Shown one piece after another: positions 21,875-61,400 of a stretch of DNA of 64,000 nucleotides (positions are counted from its first letter, which is position 1; each line of letters begins with the position of its first letter). Below the pieces are notes generated by a model, which was not told the origin of the DNA, searched no databases, and worked only from the letters and a program-made list of their open reading frames with translations. A program made the translations under genes and the position numbers. The DNA is from Apostichopus japonicus (lineage: Eukaryota > Echinodermata > Holothuroidea > Aspidochirotida > Stichopodidae): positions 5,136,484 through 5,200,483 of the forward strand of contig NC_092564.1 in assembly GCF_037975245.1 (NCBI RefSeq), written 5' to 3'.

Positions 21875-21981
21875 ATGAAAACTCGGTCTCTTTATACAAG
21901 AATCGACAGTACCAGAGCATGGAGCTATCTGTTTATAGCTCCATGACCAGAGGTATCATTGTGCTTATAAAAACTCTATGA
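21875..21981 (+). CDS. Possible orphan tail exon with ITIM-like tyrosines
   Basis: After acceptor TTTGATTTTCAAG, bases AT complete a phase-1 codon and are followed by ENSVSLYKNRQYQSMELSVY and then SSMTRG. This phase and first-codon pattern (AT|GA) equal the gene A tail exon. The frame runs to TGA at 21979-21981; a possible donor AGAG|GTATCA lies at 21952. It could be an alternative gene A tail, a remnant of a third paralogue, or chance. The Tyr spacing is receptor-tail-like, but no other exon of this unit was found nearby. Confidence 0.35.
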
Positions 21982-22489
21982 CGTCATGTTCGTCGTGGTA
22001 GTGATTGTGCTTGACTCTGTTCCCACGATGCATGGATGGATTTAGTTGCATAGTTCGTTGCAGATATGTTTACAGCCTGTTCGATCCCTGGATGGGACCC
22101 TGCTGGCCGCTAGGTCGGAGGTGAACAATCTTTTTTAAATTTAATATAATGTATTTATTTGGTGGTGAAAACAGATGTTCAAAATAGGAATTGCTGTTTC
22201 CTTGCTTGAATTTTTACCTGGAACTTTTATTAGAGAGAAACTGATATAAGAGCCATACAACTGAATGACAAGAGCAAACTAGAAGGGGGAGTGGGGGAGG
22301 GGGGCTAAGGTTAACTGCTAGAGAGAGTGCCTTGTGAGAAGTAAAATGAGGAGAACTGAGGTTTGGTAGGACAGTAGTGAACTTTGGTAATAGTATAGCT
22401 TTGAGTAGATGAGGTCCTTAAATTAGGGGTCTTTAGTCACATGTTTATTGTAGATTTTGCTATTTAGGTATAGTTAAGACAAGTAAATA
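21982..22489. other. Intergenic region, nothing recognised
   Basis: Contains G-rich stretches near 22286-22304 but no exon or element I can support. Confidence 0.4.
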
Positions 22490-24262
22490 GCTTGGTAGAG
22501 TTTGCATGCAGATTCTTAAACAATCGTAATGCCGATGTAACCGGGAATGATAAGACGGATCCGGACGTCTTAGAAATGAACTTTTTCAAAGATATGTTTA
22601 GTATTATCTCGGACCGCACTGAAACACCAAAACCGTCAAACCAGTTGCAAAAGGGTATACCGTTGGTTACTGAATTCCACCCTGGTCTTCCACCACTGGC
22701 AAATACCATTCAGAAGAATGTTCACATACCTCAAAGCACTGAACGTATGTAATCAGTTTTCTCAGATCAACCTGGCATTTCATTTTACAAGACCAAGAAA
22801 TCTGCAGGACATTTTAGTTTGGGCAACTTTTGAGGATGACAAGAGGCAAAAAAAAAAAAAATGGATCATCGCCCTGTACACCAAATTGCAGCACGTGCTT
22901 ACTTGTCGATTCTTCTGGTGCCTTTTCAGAGCAACCAAACTACACACACGTTCCGAATCCGGCAGAAAATAAACTGCCTATCTAACCAGACAGCAGACTC
23001 ATTGTGGTTTCGATTATGCTACATGAATAATCTTATATGAATGTGATACACTAGGCTGTATAGGTCATAGCCAAGATGTACAATATACCAAGTTCAATCT
23101 AAGTAGTATAGCAAAAAGCATTGAGATATGACAAACAATATTCACATTGGCAGCTGATGACCGAGATGGAAACTTTTCTTGTAATCAGCCTACAGATTGA
23201 TCTCTACCAAAGACAACAGGCTTCTACTCAGACTTCAGCTCTTCTACTGAATGTGGTACACCTACAAGCCGTACATTCAGCAGGCGCCGGGCTAATTTTA
23301 CCCTCTGGTCTACAAGACCATGCGTTTGGTTTGCCTCTAAAACATCTAACTAGGCGACAATTAATTTTCGTAAACGGCACCTGGTCATTTCCCAACGTTA
23401 CTACATGCAAACATGAAGTTTTCATTTAGTACTGAATCTCGACAATTTCGAAAAACGACGGAAAACTTCAACATTGAAAGCAAAGATATAATACCAATTA
23501 TCCACAATACATTTCGCAGGTACAGTACAACGTTTCATTTCATACCTTTGTGCACAGGCATGTATACAGAGACGTAAGTTAGCAACACACTAAAGTCAAT
23601 GGAGATTTGGTCGAGACTTCTTGATTCATATCTACGGATGCTCTTAAGCTAATTTCCAATTGCCAACAGCCTCTCCTATTCTAATGAGTCGTAACGCACA
23701 TGTTTTCTAATAAGCTGATCGGTGGTAAATACGGTAGATTATAAAACAAGATTTCCACAATTTCACCCCTGGTGACTCCAAATGGCCTTGGACCCCTTTT
23801 TAAAAACAGTATGCCTCTTTTACTCGATTTGGTGCTCCTACACACACTAAATATGAGATTGGTACAAAGCTTTCCTTCTTGAGATATCGTGTTTACAAGC
23901 AAGGCGTAACACACACTTACGCGCACACGCACACACACTCATCCGCATGCATGACTACAAAGGTTACGATTATCATCGAAACCAAACTGAATGTCATTTA
24001 CCTAATCTACTGCAATATTTGCAACGTAGAATACGTTGGAGAGTCGAATAAACACTCTAAGAATAAGAATGACTCAACAGAGATCGGCGATCAAACCAAG
24101 AAAGATCAACCAACCCATTGTTAATCACTTCAATCTCCCAAATACTCGATTGAGAATTTCCGTTTTATTGCAATTGACCAAACGATTCTTGGGCAGACAA
24201 ATCTAGAAAAGGAAAAGCAACTTTCTGGGAACTAAATCTAAACACCACGGCATAATTCGGCT
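22490..24262 (+). pseudogene. Decayed Penelope-like element (RT C-terminus and GIY-YIG remnant)
   Basis: The first part reads PLVTEFHPGLPPLANTI and, after a frameshift, FTRPRNLQDILVWA, the spacer block that follows the reverse transcriptase in Penelope-like and related polyproteins. At about 23965-24060 a second block reads KLNVIYLIYCNICNVEYVGE, a GIY-YIG nuclease start (IYLI-YVGE). After another frameshift come HFNLPN and QTNLEKEKQLFWELNLNTT. The element is 5'-truncated, frame-shifted and split by about 900 bases of unrelated sequence, so it is dead. Confidence 0.7.
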
Positions 24263-24425
24263 TGCACATCAGAAATGACCTACATTCCCACATTAATCAG
24301 ATCAATTCCTTTAAGGTTACGAACCCGGAATCGTCTATACAGCACCACTCTACAACTGAGCGTTTTATCAAATATGAAATTTTCCTGCAAAGGAGAGGCC
24401 ACCTTTTCCCGTAGATCCCCACCTC

Positions 24426-24439
24426 CCCCCCCCCCCCCC
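24426..24439. repeat. Poly-C tract
   Basis: An uninterrupted run of about 14 C, one of more than twenty poly-G or poly-C runs of nine or more bases in the window. Confidence 0.8.
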
Positions 24440-24629
24440 GCCCAAGGCAGCGACCAAATTGTTTGTGGGACACTTTTGAAATCAGTGAATGTTGGCTATT
24501 ATATGTCCCCCGTTGATTTGGTAGTGCCACACGTGGGGTAGCATACGCCAATTACAAGCCGCCCATTGACTTACACACTAAACCATAAAAGTAATACGGT
24601 CTCTAAGTCTAGATAGAAGTTATCACTAG

Positions 24630-24797
24630 CTAAACACTACCCATCACTGGATATCTGACAAGTTGGCCATTAATGACACCATCAGTTTTCCGTATCATGA
24701 CGATGTAGTGTTTTTGCTATCAGAGCCTGAAGTTTTCGTCACTTGTAAACAAACCTCTTCACTCAGTAGTAAACAAATTCGAACGCTGTTCCTGTGA
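24630..24797 (+). pseudogene. Unknown coding remnant, copy 1
   Basis: A frame with THHWISDKLAINDTISFPYH followed by DDVVFLL aligns with the translation at 44760-44860 (HHMIADVLACHDTCKFLCHD). Shared positions are HH-x-I-x-D-x-LA-xx-DT-xx-F-xx-HD. The DNA upstream is also similar (ATTGACTTACACACTAAAC). I do not recognise the family; a transposon gene is likely. Confidence 0.4.
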
Positions 24798-26283
24798 GGC
24801 CTAAAGGGGTCTAAAATTGCCTCAATTGATCCAATTTTTGCACCACATTTAATTCCATTCATGCTCTTCCAACATGCAAGCCTCAAAAGAAAAATATCAA
24901 TAGAATTGTTCTCCTACTGCATTTTGGCACTTTTCCTCATGGAGAACATCCGGGCGGGTTAATATAGACTCCAATAGAAGTATGCCACCTCATGCAATTT
25001 GTACTGACAGCCTTGCAATTTAGTGGCGCTCTATGACTTTAACACGAAAGAAATGTACCGGTCGGGATTCTTAGTACCGTACGGTCTGAACAAATATCAG
25101 CCGATATCGTTATTCCGTGCTCCGTATATTCGGCTGCACAGAATGAAATAGTAGAAATGTGTCAGAGATCATTTAATCGGTCATTTATAGGAAAGATTTT
25201 CTTTTTATATAAAATCTGCCGAGCAAATCATTCATCGTTCCTTTGTATAGGACAATGTGAATTGCCTATAGATATCATTAATGGAAATGGATGCATTGTA
25301 GTGTACATGCTTCTTCTTTTGTGTGTGTGTGGGTGCGTGTATGTGGGTGTTAAACTTAAGCGACATAATTAATTAATTACAAAATTATCACCATGCCTTG
25401 GTTTATTTAAATTATGCATAACGATCCTCGGGCTATGCTCTAGTCATGTTCCCAGTGTTAACCTATGCCTCCATAATAAATGCTAGCGGTATACTATATA
25501 AGTCACCACTATTTACTATACTAAACAAATATATTGTTCGGGTCTAAATTTACATTACAAGCCTTTTTGTTTGATCTGATCTGAATCTGTATAACTTCCC
25601 AAAACTAGCATCCGAATGTTGCCATGGAAATTGACTCTCATAGCATTCAAATCTTGATGATGACGATAAAATTAAAGTTTTAGATTGGACGTCATTATCT
25701 TCATTATATTATTACGGTCGTTCATGATTTCGTTTACGCATGCGTGTAGAGAAGCCATGCAGCAACGTGTCTCGTACATTCATTTGTACAAGGCATGAAA
25801 TGGACACATGTGTTTTAATTGAGGAAGTATTGAAGCAAATAAATTGGAAGTTATATATATCCTTAATCATGTAAAATCGGATGCCATGTCAACCAATTAA
25901 GCAAATTCACTGACCGAAAGACGAGGAACATAACAACTAGCAAATCATATCCCTGAACTAATCTATAGCACAGACTATAGTACTTAATATTTTGTGATAT
26001 CACGTAAACGCCACCATGGCATTATAACTACAAATTTCTGTTTCCTTTTCTCTTTTTTCTTTCTTCTCTCTAAAGTCACATGACGAGAACTGGATATTAT
26101 TCACGATTGCGCATGATCACAGTAATACGTAGGAATTTTGTGACAAATATCCCCCTCAACAAAGTGGTTCCGTTCCACAGGTACTATGTGAATGCAAAGG
26201 TCATACCGAGGGCTGTCAATGTGCAGGATATGTCATAATGCCAATCTCTTGTTTTCCATGTCTTTCTCTTATTGTATTGTGAC
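24798..26283. other. Intergenic region, no gene recognised
   Basis: A GT-rich stretch lies near 25318-25350. The open frame at 25157-25372 is partly made of that repeat and is not supported. Confidence 0.4.
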
Positions 26284-27731
26284 TAGTGTTGCTACGATAA
26301 TCGTTTTCAATATCGGTATCGGCCGATATTTGCAATATCGGCAGCATATCGGTATCGGTAAAATTTTGCCTAATTGCCGATAACAACAAACCGATATTGA
26401 ACTTTTCTTTTTAACAGCAGTGCTACTTCTTTATACTTGCAATGATCTGTTAATCTGCCTAAGACGATCCATGTCTTTAGCGTCAGTTAAACTCAGATTC
26501 ATTTTCGATTAATATCCATGGAAAGCTGACCCTCCGTAACCTCTAAAAACATGTCTACGGCGCGCGAATATAACAAATGACCTTCGTGAACCTTGGCCTA
26601 CACACAGCATTAGTGCAGCATATATACACTGTAGTGACTGTACTAACCATTCATTTTCTCAAAGGCCGTGAAAACCTTGAACATGATGTATAACTGCACA
26701 GTTCAGCAGTGTTGGAAAACCTTGTTCAATTTCCCGCGAACACAAAATACTGACAACTTTTTTTATTTAAATTGTCACGAAACTGATAAATTTTAAAATG
26801 ACAAGTTAGAGTACCTATGTAATGTTATAAAATGAAAAGAGATTTAATCTGTCTTTCAATCTTTAAAAAGTGCAACTTACAAAACTTCCGATATTATGAA
26901 ACAACAACGTTCAGCAAAGCCCTGTTTCTAGACTGCCTAACAATGAATAGCGTGCACTATGCGTACATTTTTACAACTGCAGTGCTTAACCCTATACCCA
27001 ACTACCACGGTACATGTGCTGCAAATTTTCCCAGCTACCTTCCCAAACAACTGTGAGCTCATCCCCTGTGTAACACCTGTTTGTTAACATTTTTTGGCAC
27101 TTTGCCAGGGAACTTTTCAGTTACGTGAGATCCGTAACCGCCGAGGTGGTTAGGCTATTTGCTATACACTTAACTATGGTAGGATATTATTTTTTCCGTA
27201 TTTTTGGAAATTCTAGAAAATACTTCCTTTTCCCCCCGCTTAACAACAGATGTGGTCTTACGGTATATTCAAAAATGGATGCACTAGAGCCTTGTTTACA
27301 TGACATTAGTTGCATTTAGTACGATATGCCAGTTTTGCGTGAATTTTTCGAAAGTGTTTTGCTCGAGTTTCGTAATATTTGAAAAGGTGTACCACCTTAC
27401 TTTCCGTACACAATTGGTCATTTCTCTACGGATTTTCAGTCTTTTTTCTCTATACGGTCAAGAGAATAAGTTGTACATTGATAAACTCAATAAATTATAA
27501 CTTTTACATTGTGATCGACAGTTCGTAACCTAATTAAGATGCAATTTTGCAAGCATACGTTAACACTGTAAGCAACTTGTAAGTCTTTACGATGTTAAGG
27601 CTCACATTTACTGCGTCCATTTTATTTTGTCTGTTAAAAAATATCGGTATCGTATCGGTATCGGACCGATATTGGGATGATATTATCGGATATCGGCCAA
27701 AACCGATATTGGTGATATCGGCGCAACACTA
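26284..27731. mobile_element. Complete non-autonomous hAT-like element with perfect 8-bp target duplication
   Basis: The terminal repeats TAGTGTTGC at 26284 and its inverse GCAACACTA ending at 27731 are flanked on both sides by ATTGTGAC (26276-26283 and 27732-27739). Both subterminal regions are dense in ATCGGTATCGG and GGCCGATATT palindromes (about 26300-26400 and 27640-27725). The 1448-base interior has no recognisable transposase. The 8-bp duplication fits the hAT superfamily. Confidence 0.9.
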
Positions 27732-29054
27732 ATTGTGACTGTATAATTGTTACTGACAACAACGGCAGTATATATAGGCAGGTAGTATTCCGAGTTACGA
27801 CATTCTTTGCAGCATCAACCTTCAAAACTAGCCCACATCAAAAATAATAATAATAATAAAAATAAGAACAATAATAATAATAATAATAAATAACCAATAT
27901 GTATTTGTGTAATACATTTATGTCTACAAATTATGATGGAGGCCACAAATGCGTTCCGTTATTTATATTTCATTATTTTCCAATGGAAGCGGTGGTCCCT
28001 GAACGTGTCACCCCCCCTCCCTCCCCCCTTCATTTCCGTCCCATTATAACAGAGGGATACGCATAGAGGAACTGTGATCTGAATGTTCACCCACCTCTGT
28101 TTTCTCCCCACCACCTCTGTGTGTCTTTTAAGGATCTTTAACATATGAAGTGTGTGCGTACAATCACCCTTTTAAGTGGAATGTGTCTTCTTTGGTTTTA
28201 AATATTAAAAAAAAGCACAAGAAGAGAACAAACGTGAATTAAAATCTGCTAGCCCGTATTAATAATGACAGAAATACATAGGACTATGCTATATAGGACA
28301 TTTACTGTGTTCAGAAATACATAGGCCTATATATACTGTGTAGGACAATTACTGTGTTCAGACGGAACCATGTGTTCAGAACTATTGTAGTTCGATGACT
28401 GTTGACACAACCCAACAGAAATCCACAAGGGTCTATTTCTGAGTCTGCGCAGATAACGGTTTCTTGTCAGATACGGGCGCTATGACACTACACCCTCATA
28501 CTTTTATCGTGTAACGATTTTGATATGTGTTCAAAATAGAGTACCGTAAACTTAAATGGACTCGAAACAGCGCATCCTAACACCTAATCACATCCCTTCA
28601 CGCCGTCGCCTAGAACAATTGATGAAAGAAATTTATGTACATGTCACAAAGTTCAAGACTAACGAACATACCGACATTATGTGTCATTGTAAACATTGCG
28701 ACCTGCAGGTGGATCAATCCGTCGGGATTTGAAGAAAATGAAAGTTGAGAGATGCCATTATATTTTGTCATCTTTCGAGCAAGACATAATCCGAAATAAA
28801 AGGAAAGAAACGAATTTCTACTACTCACGTCATTCCACCTGTGGTGCTAAGTTAAGTTGGGAACTTGTACCGAAACTCGACGGAGCCACTGAAGTGCCAT
28901 TGTTTTGAGAACAGAATGAAATTATTATCACAGTCTCTAGGGTTAGATGTCTAATTCCCTTTGCACTTTCGGAAAATTATATGGTTGGCATTTCCAGCTT
29001 ACGTTTCCCTTTTCTGCTGAAATATACGTCTCTTTACTGCAGTATATACATATA
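27732..29054. repeat. Intergenic region with AAT-rich repeat and a 47-bp duplication
   Basis: An AATAATAATA-type tract is at 27839-27890. At about 28268-28362 two units of about 47-50 bases share CAGAAATACATAGG and ACTGTGTTCAGA. No gene seen. Confidence 0.6.
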
Positions 29055-29059
29055 CGTCC

Positions 29060-29115
29060 ATAGGCGTAGGAGCCCAATTTGATTTTTTTTTGGGGGGGGG
29101 GGGGAGGGGGGCTAT
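29060..29115 (+). mobile_element. Left end of a DNA element (CATAGGCGTAGGAGCC family)
   Basis: CATAGGCGTAGGAGCCCAAT followed by a T-run and poly-G. The reverse complement is at 56432-56471, so this is the terminus of a repeat family. The far end was not identified. Confidence 0.6.
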
Positions 29116-29317
29116 AACGACTTGAAATGAAGAGGGAACTTTAGATACCACAATTTAACTGATTTACATAATATGACCAGGCCTGGACTAAATCCAACTC
29201 CTTAAACATGTAGAGATGATTTTTAGTTACTGGAAGTGTACCCAATCAATCTTTATGTCATTATTACAATGACAAGCATCTGGAATACTAGAAAAGTTGT
29301 TGAAAGGAATGGAATGG

Positions 29318-29480
29318 GTTCCCCTCAAAGAAATCACCACATGTTTTCTATCATGTCTATATATAGTTTAAAGTAATATTCCCCAAAAGACACGAATGGG
29401 TTTCCCTCAGAGAAATCACCACATGTTTTTTATCGTGTCTATATATAGTTTAGACTTAATATTCCCAGAAAGACACAAAA
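29318..29480. repeat. Tandem duplication, about 80-bp unit
   Basis: Two units share CAAAGAAATCACCACATG or CAGAGAAATCACCACATG, then GTGTCTATATATAGTTTA and AAAGACAC. Confidence 0.85.
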
Positions 29481-32140
29481 GTGATTAAACACGCTAATAT
29501 GTATAACTTCTTCCACGAATATACGGAGGTTATGTACCACTTTGCATCTAGGTGTGACAAGGATTGCCATTAAATAAGTAGCGATTCGATAGACTATACA
29601 AATGTAGCAAATTGCCGTTCTACTTTTATACAATAAAGATGAAATATGTCAAATTTTTCACTATACAGGCTCGTATATAAGTGTGTAGTGAAATTTCTCA
29701 GGCTCAGGCTTCAATTATAATGGCTTAGCTTAGGAAATGTGAACAGCGATTGAAGCTATTACTATTTCTGCATTGAGTCATTGCAGGATTGATGAATTTT
29801 TCTTTGCAAATGATGATCCAGCACGGAAGTGGAGTGAATTTCTAGTTACAAAAGCCTGGGGAGGCGCGATATGTGTGTGTGTGGGGGGGGGGGGTTGTAG
29901 ATGACACATACTCCTGTAGTTTTCCAATAATGCCCTCAATACGACAAAGTGTATATTTTTAAACACTTATGTAACTTGACCCAGGCACGTTTCTTCGGGC
30001 TAAGATATATGACATTTGAACAGGGTATGTGATATTTTTCTTATCCAATATAGATCTTTAAATATTAATCTAACAATAATTGTTTTAGGTAATAACCAAC
30101 AATTCGAACTAGTTTTTATTAATTGGCTGATACATCGGCTAGAAACTATATTGGCATGGCAGAACAATTCTTCCTGCCAGTTATCACCGTTTTCCTGCTA
30201 CCCCTCCCCCTCCCCTCCCCATGTGATCGAAACCCCTCACTATGAGCTATGATAGTGATGCAGCGGTAAGGTTCAGGGTCCCACTGAAGGGCCATGGTGG
30301 GTCCAGGGGTGTACTTTATACTTTGATATTTTTAATATGTTTGTGAAGCATCTTCTCTCCCTCCTACAATCTCACGTCGTCCTTTTCTTGAGACCCATTT
30401 CAACCATTGTTCTGAATATTCAATGGGAGGGCAATGCCTCTCTCTCCCCCGGGGTCGCGGGACGTGGTCTCAATATAACTTACTAAAGTTACTCTATGAT
30501 ATCTGCATACTGTAGAATATAACCAGCACTCAACATATCAGTCCGTTTTGAAAGTCATTAAATTTTAAGATAACTGGAGAGCAAGACGATTTAAGCCCAT
30601 TAAGTTGGAAATTATGTATTTGATAAGAAATCTACCCCTCCCCTTCCCCTTCCCCTCCCCTCCTGGTGTCGTGGGTACGTGGGCTCAATATAAACGCTAT
30701 ATAAACGGAATTTAAACGCTATGCATATAATATAAACGATAATGTATACAGAATATAAACAGCACTCGACATATGATAGGTCTATCCGTAGTGAAAGTAA
30801 AATAACTGGAAAGTAGAGGATTTAAGCACATTATGATAAGCTATGCAGAAACTGTATGTGTTTGATAAGATAAAAAGGTTATTTATTTTTGTTTTATTAA
30901 TTTATTTATATATTTGGGCTCAACGTATACGTCAATATAAATTAACTACTAACGGCTAGTCAATATACTTTAGTCCCAGGTTTGGGACTAGAAATGATGC
31001 GTTGTGTTCGTCCGTAATATTTCCATGGTTCGTTCATCAAAACAGAAAAATGAACCAGATAATAATAATAATAATACATCTGAGTGATTTCAGTCGATAC
31101 CATACATCGCAGATCTATATAGAACGTCATAATGAAGAAGAAAAAATTACTACAAGCAAAAATCGATAAAAATCGAAACACGGGTGATTGTTTTGTCACT
31201 AAAATTAACATTGAGAGTAAACAACAGCGTAATTGCGTGCTTTGTTCAAGACTGCGATGCAATTGTTTACATTGCTATGAAAGAAAAGCGTGTCGCATGC
31301 AGCGCAGTGTAGGCCTGACCAGTTTTAACGAATATTTATAACGATAGGATGCGTGTGTAGTGTACTATTCTTCCGTGTCTTCTATGTACATGTCTTGAAC
31401 AAATCGAAATTCTGTTTAATTCCAGTTCATGGCAATTAGGTCCTTTACAAGCTACCGTATATACCCCTGCAGGATCTCTTGCCGTGCACGCTGGGCTTGT
31501 ATTTCGTAGTACCCGATAGTAATCAAAACAGCGAGGGTCATGGGTGACAAGGTTCGGGGTCAAATCGCTTGGAGGTATCTCTAGTAATTCGGATTATTGT
31601 TGAATTTGACGAATTCTCACGCGTAACAAACTGACGCCTTTTTCTATGGCCAGAATGTTGGGTATACATACGGACTCAATAAATGAACCAACGTTCGAAG
31701 CGAAACTTAAGCTCCAAGTTCAATGGTTATCATTGTGTGAAGAAGAAAAGTGACTAGGCATAAATAATTTCACAGTTCTCTTTGGGACGAGACTGCTCAT
31801 CATTATTTATACTGAATGGATTTATAAAGCGAGATCTGCTTGTGTGTTTTTCTTGGTATCAATATCAGTGAGAACAGAAAGTTAGCAGTCCTAAAGAGCA
31901 TCTTGTTCGACTTGGAAAGGTGGTTGCTAGCGGGACGTTACTAACGAGGATGGTTCAGGTTAACCTTCCATAATATTTAAAGGATCTTTGATCTCACCCT
32001 GAAACTCGTCTGTGTCTAGGTTGGTTCTGGAGCCTAGTGCATCACCCAGGATATATCATTGTCAACATATACATAACGTATACATAGGTTTTATACTATT
32101 TGTTCCTTCTCCATATACTGTTTTTATTGGAAAAATCAAG
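29481..32140. other. Upstream flank of gene B, no gene recognised
   Basis: Holds poly-G (about 29882), C-rich (30200-30225 and 30633-30663) and AT-rich sequence. The two C-rich blocks lie in similar contexts (GTGGTCTCAATATAA and GTGGGCTCAATATAA), suggesting a diverged repeat at about 30420-30560 and 30640-30800. The gene B promoter should be here, but I see no definite element. Confidence 0.4.
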
Positions 32141-58465
<26,325 letters not shown>

Positions 58466-61400
58466 AAAGAATTCACAACAGCATTGAGAACAGTATTCCT
58501 CCCAATTTTGCTGCTTTGTACATACTGCACGCTTCTTGCGAATATCTTTGACCATTTTTTTTATCATTATCATTTATTACTATTATGATTATTATCATCT
58601 TCTCTCCATCATATATTCAACATGACTGTCCTTTTATACAATTTTTTTATTTTTTATTTGTAATCACAATTTTTAATATAAAAATGCTGAATGCGCTATT
58701 TGTATATAATGAAAAGTTGGAGCATGAATGTAACGTTGATAATTAATTTCTTTTTTATAACTTTCTATTCCTTCTTAACCAGTATTAAATGAAGTGGTTA
58801 TTCATATTAAAACTATCTATCTTCTTCGTATACTATATAATAATGAAAAACTGCCAATTGTGGATTGATCATGGATGCGAGCATGGTGTGCATCGATTTT
58901 GTTATCTCCAAAATAATAAAAAAATCTTTGTATCCTTTTATCGATTTAATATATATGATATCAGTCTGTACTTTTAATCGGTCAATAATTTTACTAAATG
59001 GCAATAAGTCAAAGTACGAGCATACAAATAAGGGAAAGACGAAAAACAAGTGAAGCAGCGAGATGCATGTACGAAGGCGTGTTGATGACAGATTTAACAC
59101 GTAGTATTTACATATAAACTTTTGGCTTGTTTTAAATTTAGTTATGTTATAGTCATGCGGAAAAGTTTATTTAAAACTGTTCTGCTTGCGATTATACAGT
59201 ATATCGTAACTAAATAAAAAATAATGGTGTGCGCAAGGAGGGAGTGGGGGGGGGGGGGGTGAAGAGCGGAGAGGGGCTACATTCATTCGGGGATTTTGTA
59301 AAATTCAGAACTCTTGTTTAGTCAATAGAAGCAGCTGCTTAGGAGTATATATCATAACTAACAAACTACCGGTTGTGTGTGCAATGAGGCAGTGAGGAGG
59401 GGGAGGTGAGGGGGTGAAGATCGCAGAGGTGCTACATCTAGCCGGGGACTATGTACATGGAGAATAATAAGACAACTTTTTTTCCGGGCCAAAGGTTCAT
59501 GCCCTACCTAAATCAGTCGGAGTTCTGATTTTGCCAAAATTCTGCACACATTACTGGAAGCGACTTTACTAGTTTTGTCACACCACGATTCTAGTTAGAG
59601 GTTACTCAAGCTCTGGAGATTGTATACTGTATCATGCGTGGTTGTTAGCTCCCCCCCCCCCCCCTCTCCCCTTCCTCTCCACTAGCAAAATATTCTATAC
59701 CTTGTACAAACTTCCTGGAACCGCAACGAAACGCAAACGAAAACAAATTATACACAATTTGTTAGCTTACTATTGCATAATAAAATATAACCTGGTAATG
59801 TACATGTGTCATTAAATCGTTGTATATACGTGTTAGAGCCGTGAGAAAGGCAGAAACAATACCTAGCCACTTTAACTTACCCCAATCTAATGCAGCATTT
59901 GCAACTATATCCTAGCCTGCTTTACATATAAAAACTCGGGGCTGAACTTTTTTGTGGTCTCCAATTCTGGAGATAAATAGTCTGTTAGTTGCATGCTTTT
60001 AAAATGAAAAGATAGGTCTTGCAGATTGTTGCTATAGTAACCTGAGCAAATCTCTTGAGAAATGGAATATGGTTTGAAAAAAAAACCTCAGTTAGCTACT
60101 TTGTAAGCTGTGTCCTTAGCTAAGGAAGTGGATAAAGGCCATCATGCTTAGCAAACTATATCCTTCTGTATACAAAAGAATATAAACAAAGCTATGTTGG
60201 TAGCAGTATGGAGAAACAAAACACACACACATGAGTAAAGAATTATGAATCCTGTAGTATTTTACATGTAGCGTTTACATTACCATAATAAAGCACTAGT
60301 TCAAACACGTGCAATGCACTTTAAGCCTGCTACGATATCCTATCATACGTTAAGTACAGTGGTAACGCTTTAACTGGTAAATTATAATTGAGGGACTTAT
60401 CAGCTTTTTTGTATACCTTGTTAACAAATAATTTTATCAATTCATTCGTTTCATTGACAATTGATAACGTAATAGTTACGTAAGCCTTCTGACGGCACCT
60501 TCATGTGTTTCTCATACGCACAATTCTATGGGTGTGCAGTCTAGGTGGGAATCAAAATTTACCTTTGTATAGTTTAACTAATAGACTGAATTTTGTTCAC
60601 GATTTAAAATCACTCTATGAGAGGGGCTGTTTGGTCCTTTAAAGATGTAGGCCAGATGATAGTAAAATTCTTCACCGTGCCTTCGCCCTTTTCTGTATGG
60701 CACAGTTGGCACTGCACAAAAGTTCAAACCATATTGTGCCTTCCAGTTTGAAAATTGTTCTTGCCATTTTGTACAGCAACCAAACTTGAAAATAAAAAGC
60801 TTTAAAAAACAAGACTCTGGTTGTGTATTTTGTCATATTTTGTCGTTGAAGGCTTGCAAGGCCATCAGAATTAGCCCCCCCCCCCCATCTCGCCACTCCC
60901 ACCCCTCCCCCATCTCCCCCTACATTTAAGTAGAGGTTATCAACATCCAGATCATTCTTAGAGCGTTCAAACTATAGACAATTCGGTATTGTAATTAGGA
61001 ACATGATTGGAGTGTGATATGGTAGCTCTTTAACATGAGTGACCATTTCTTGTCTGTCTAGCATATCTAGGGGGACAATGCTGATAATATTTAATCATCA
61101 CGTGACTAGCGATGCAACTACCCATGTAATAGAGGAGTTCTCGTATATAATACATTTATAAATAAATGATAGTTGTCACGGTTTTCAGCCTTTCAGATTT
61201 ATTAACAGATGTAGCCTACTGTAACTGTCAGGCCAGGCCTTCTCCCACCACTGGAAAGCTGCCGCGTTTGGTGATAAGCTGCAACCTCTTCGCCTGCGTA
61301 TAACTGACAATAACTAGTTATATTCTCACTTCCAGGGGGACAACCAGTTGGGACAATTTCCTAATGCTAATACCACTCTATACTGTTCTCCAATATCCTG

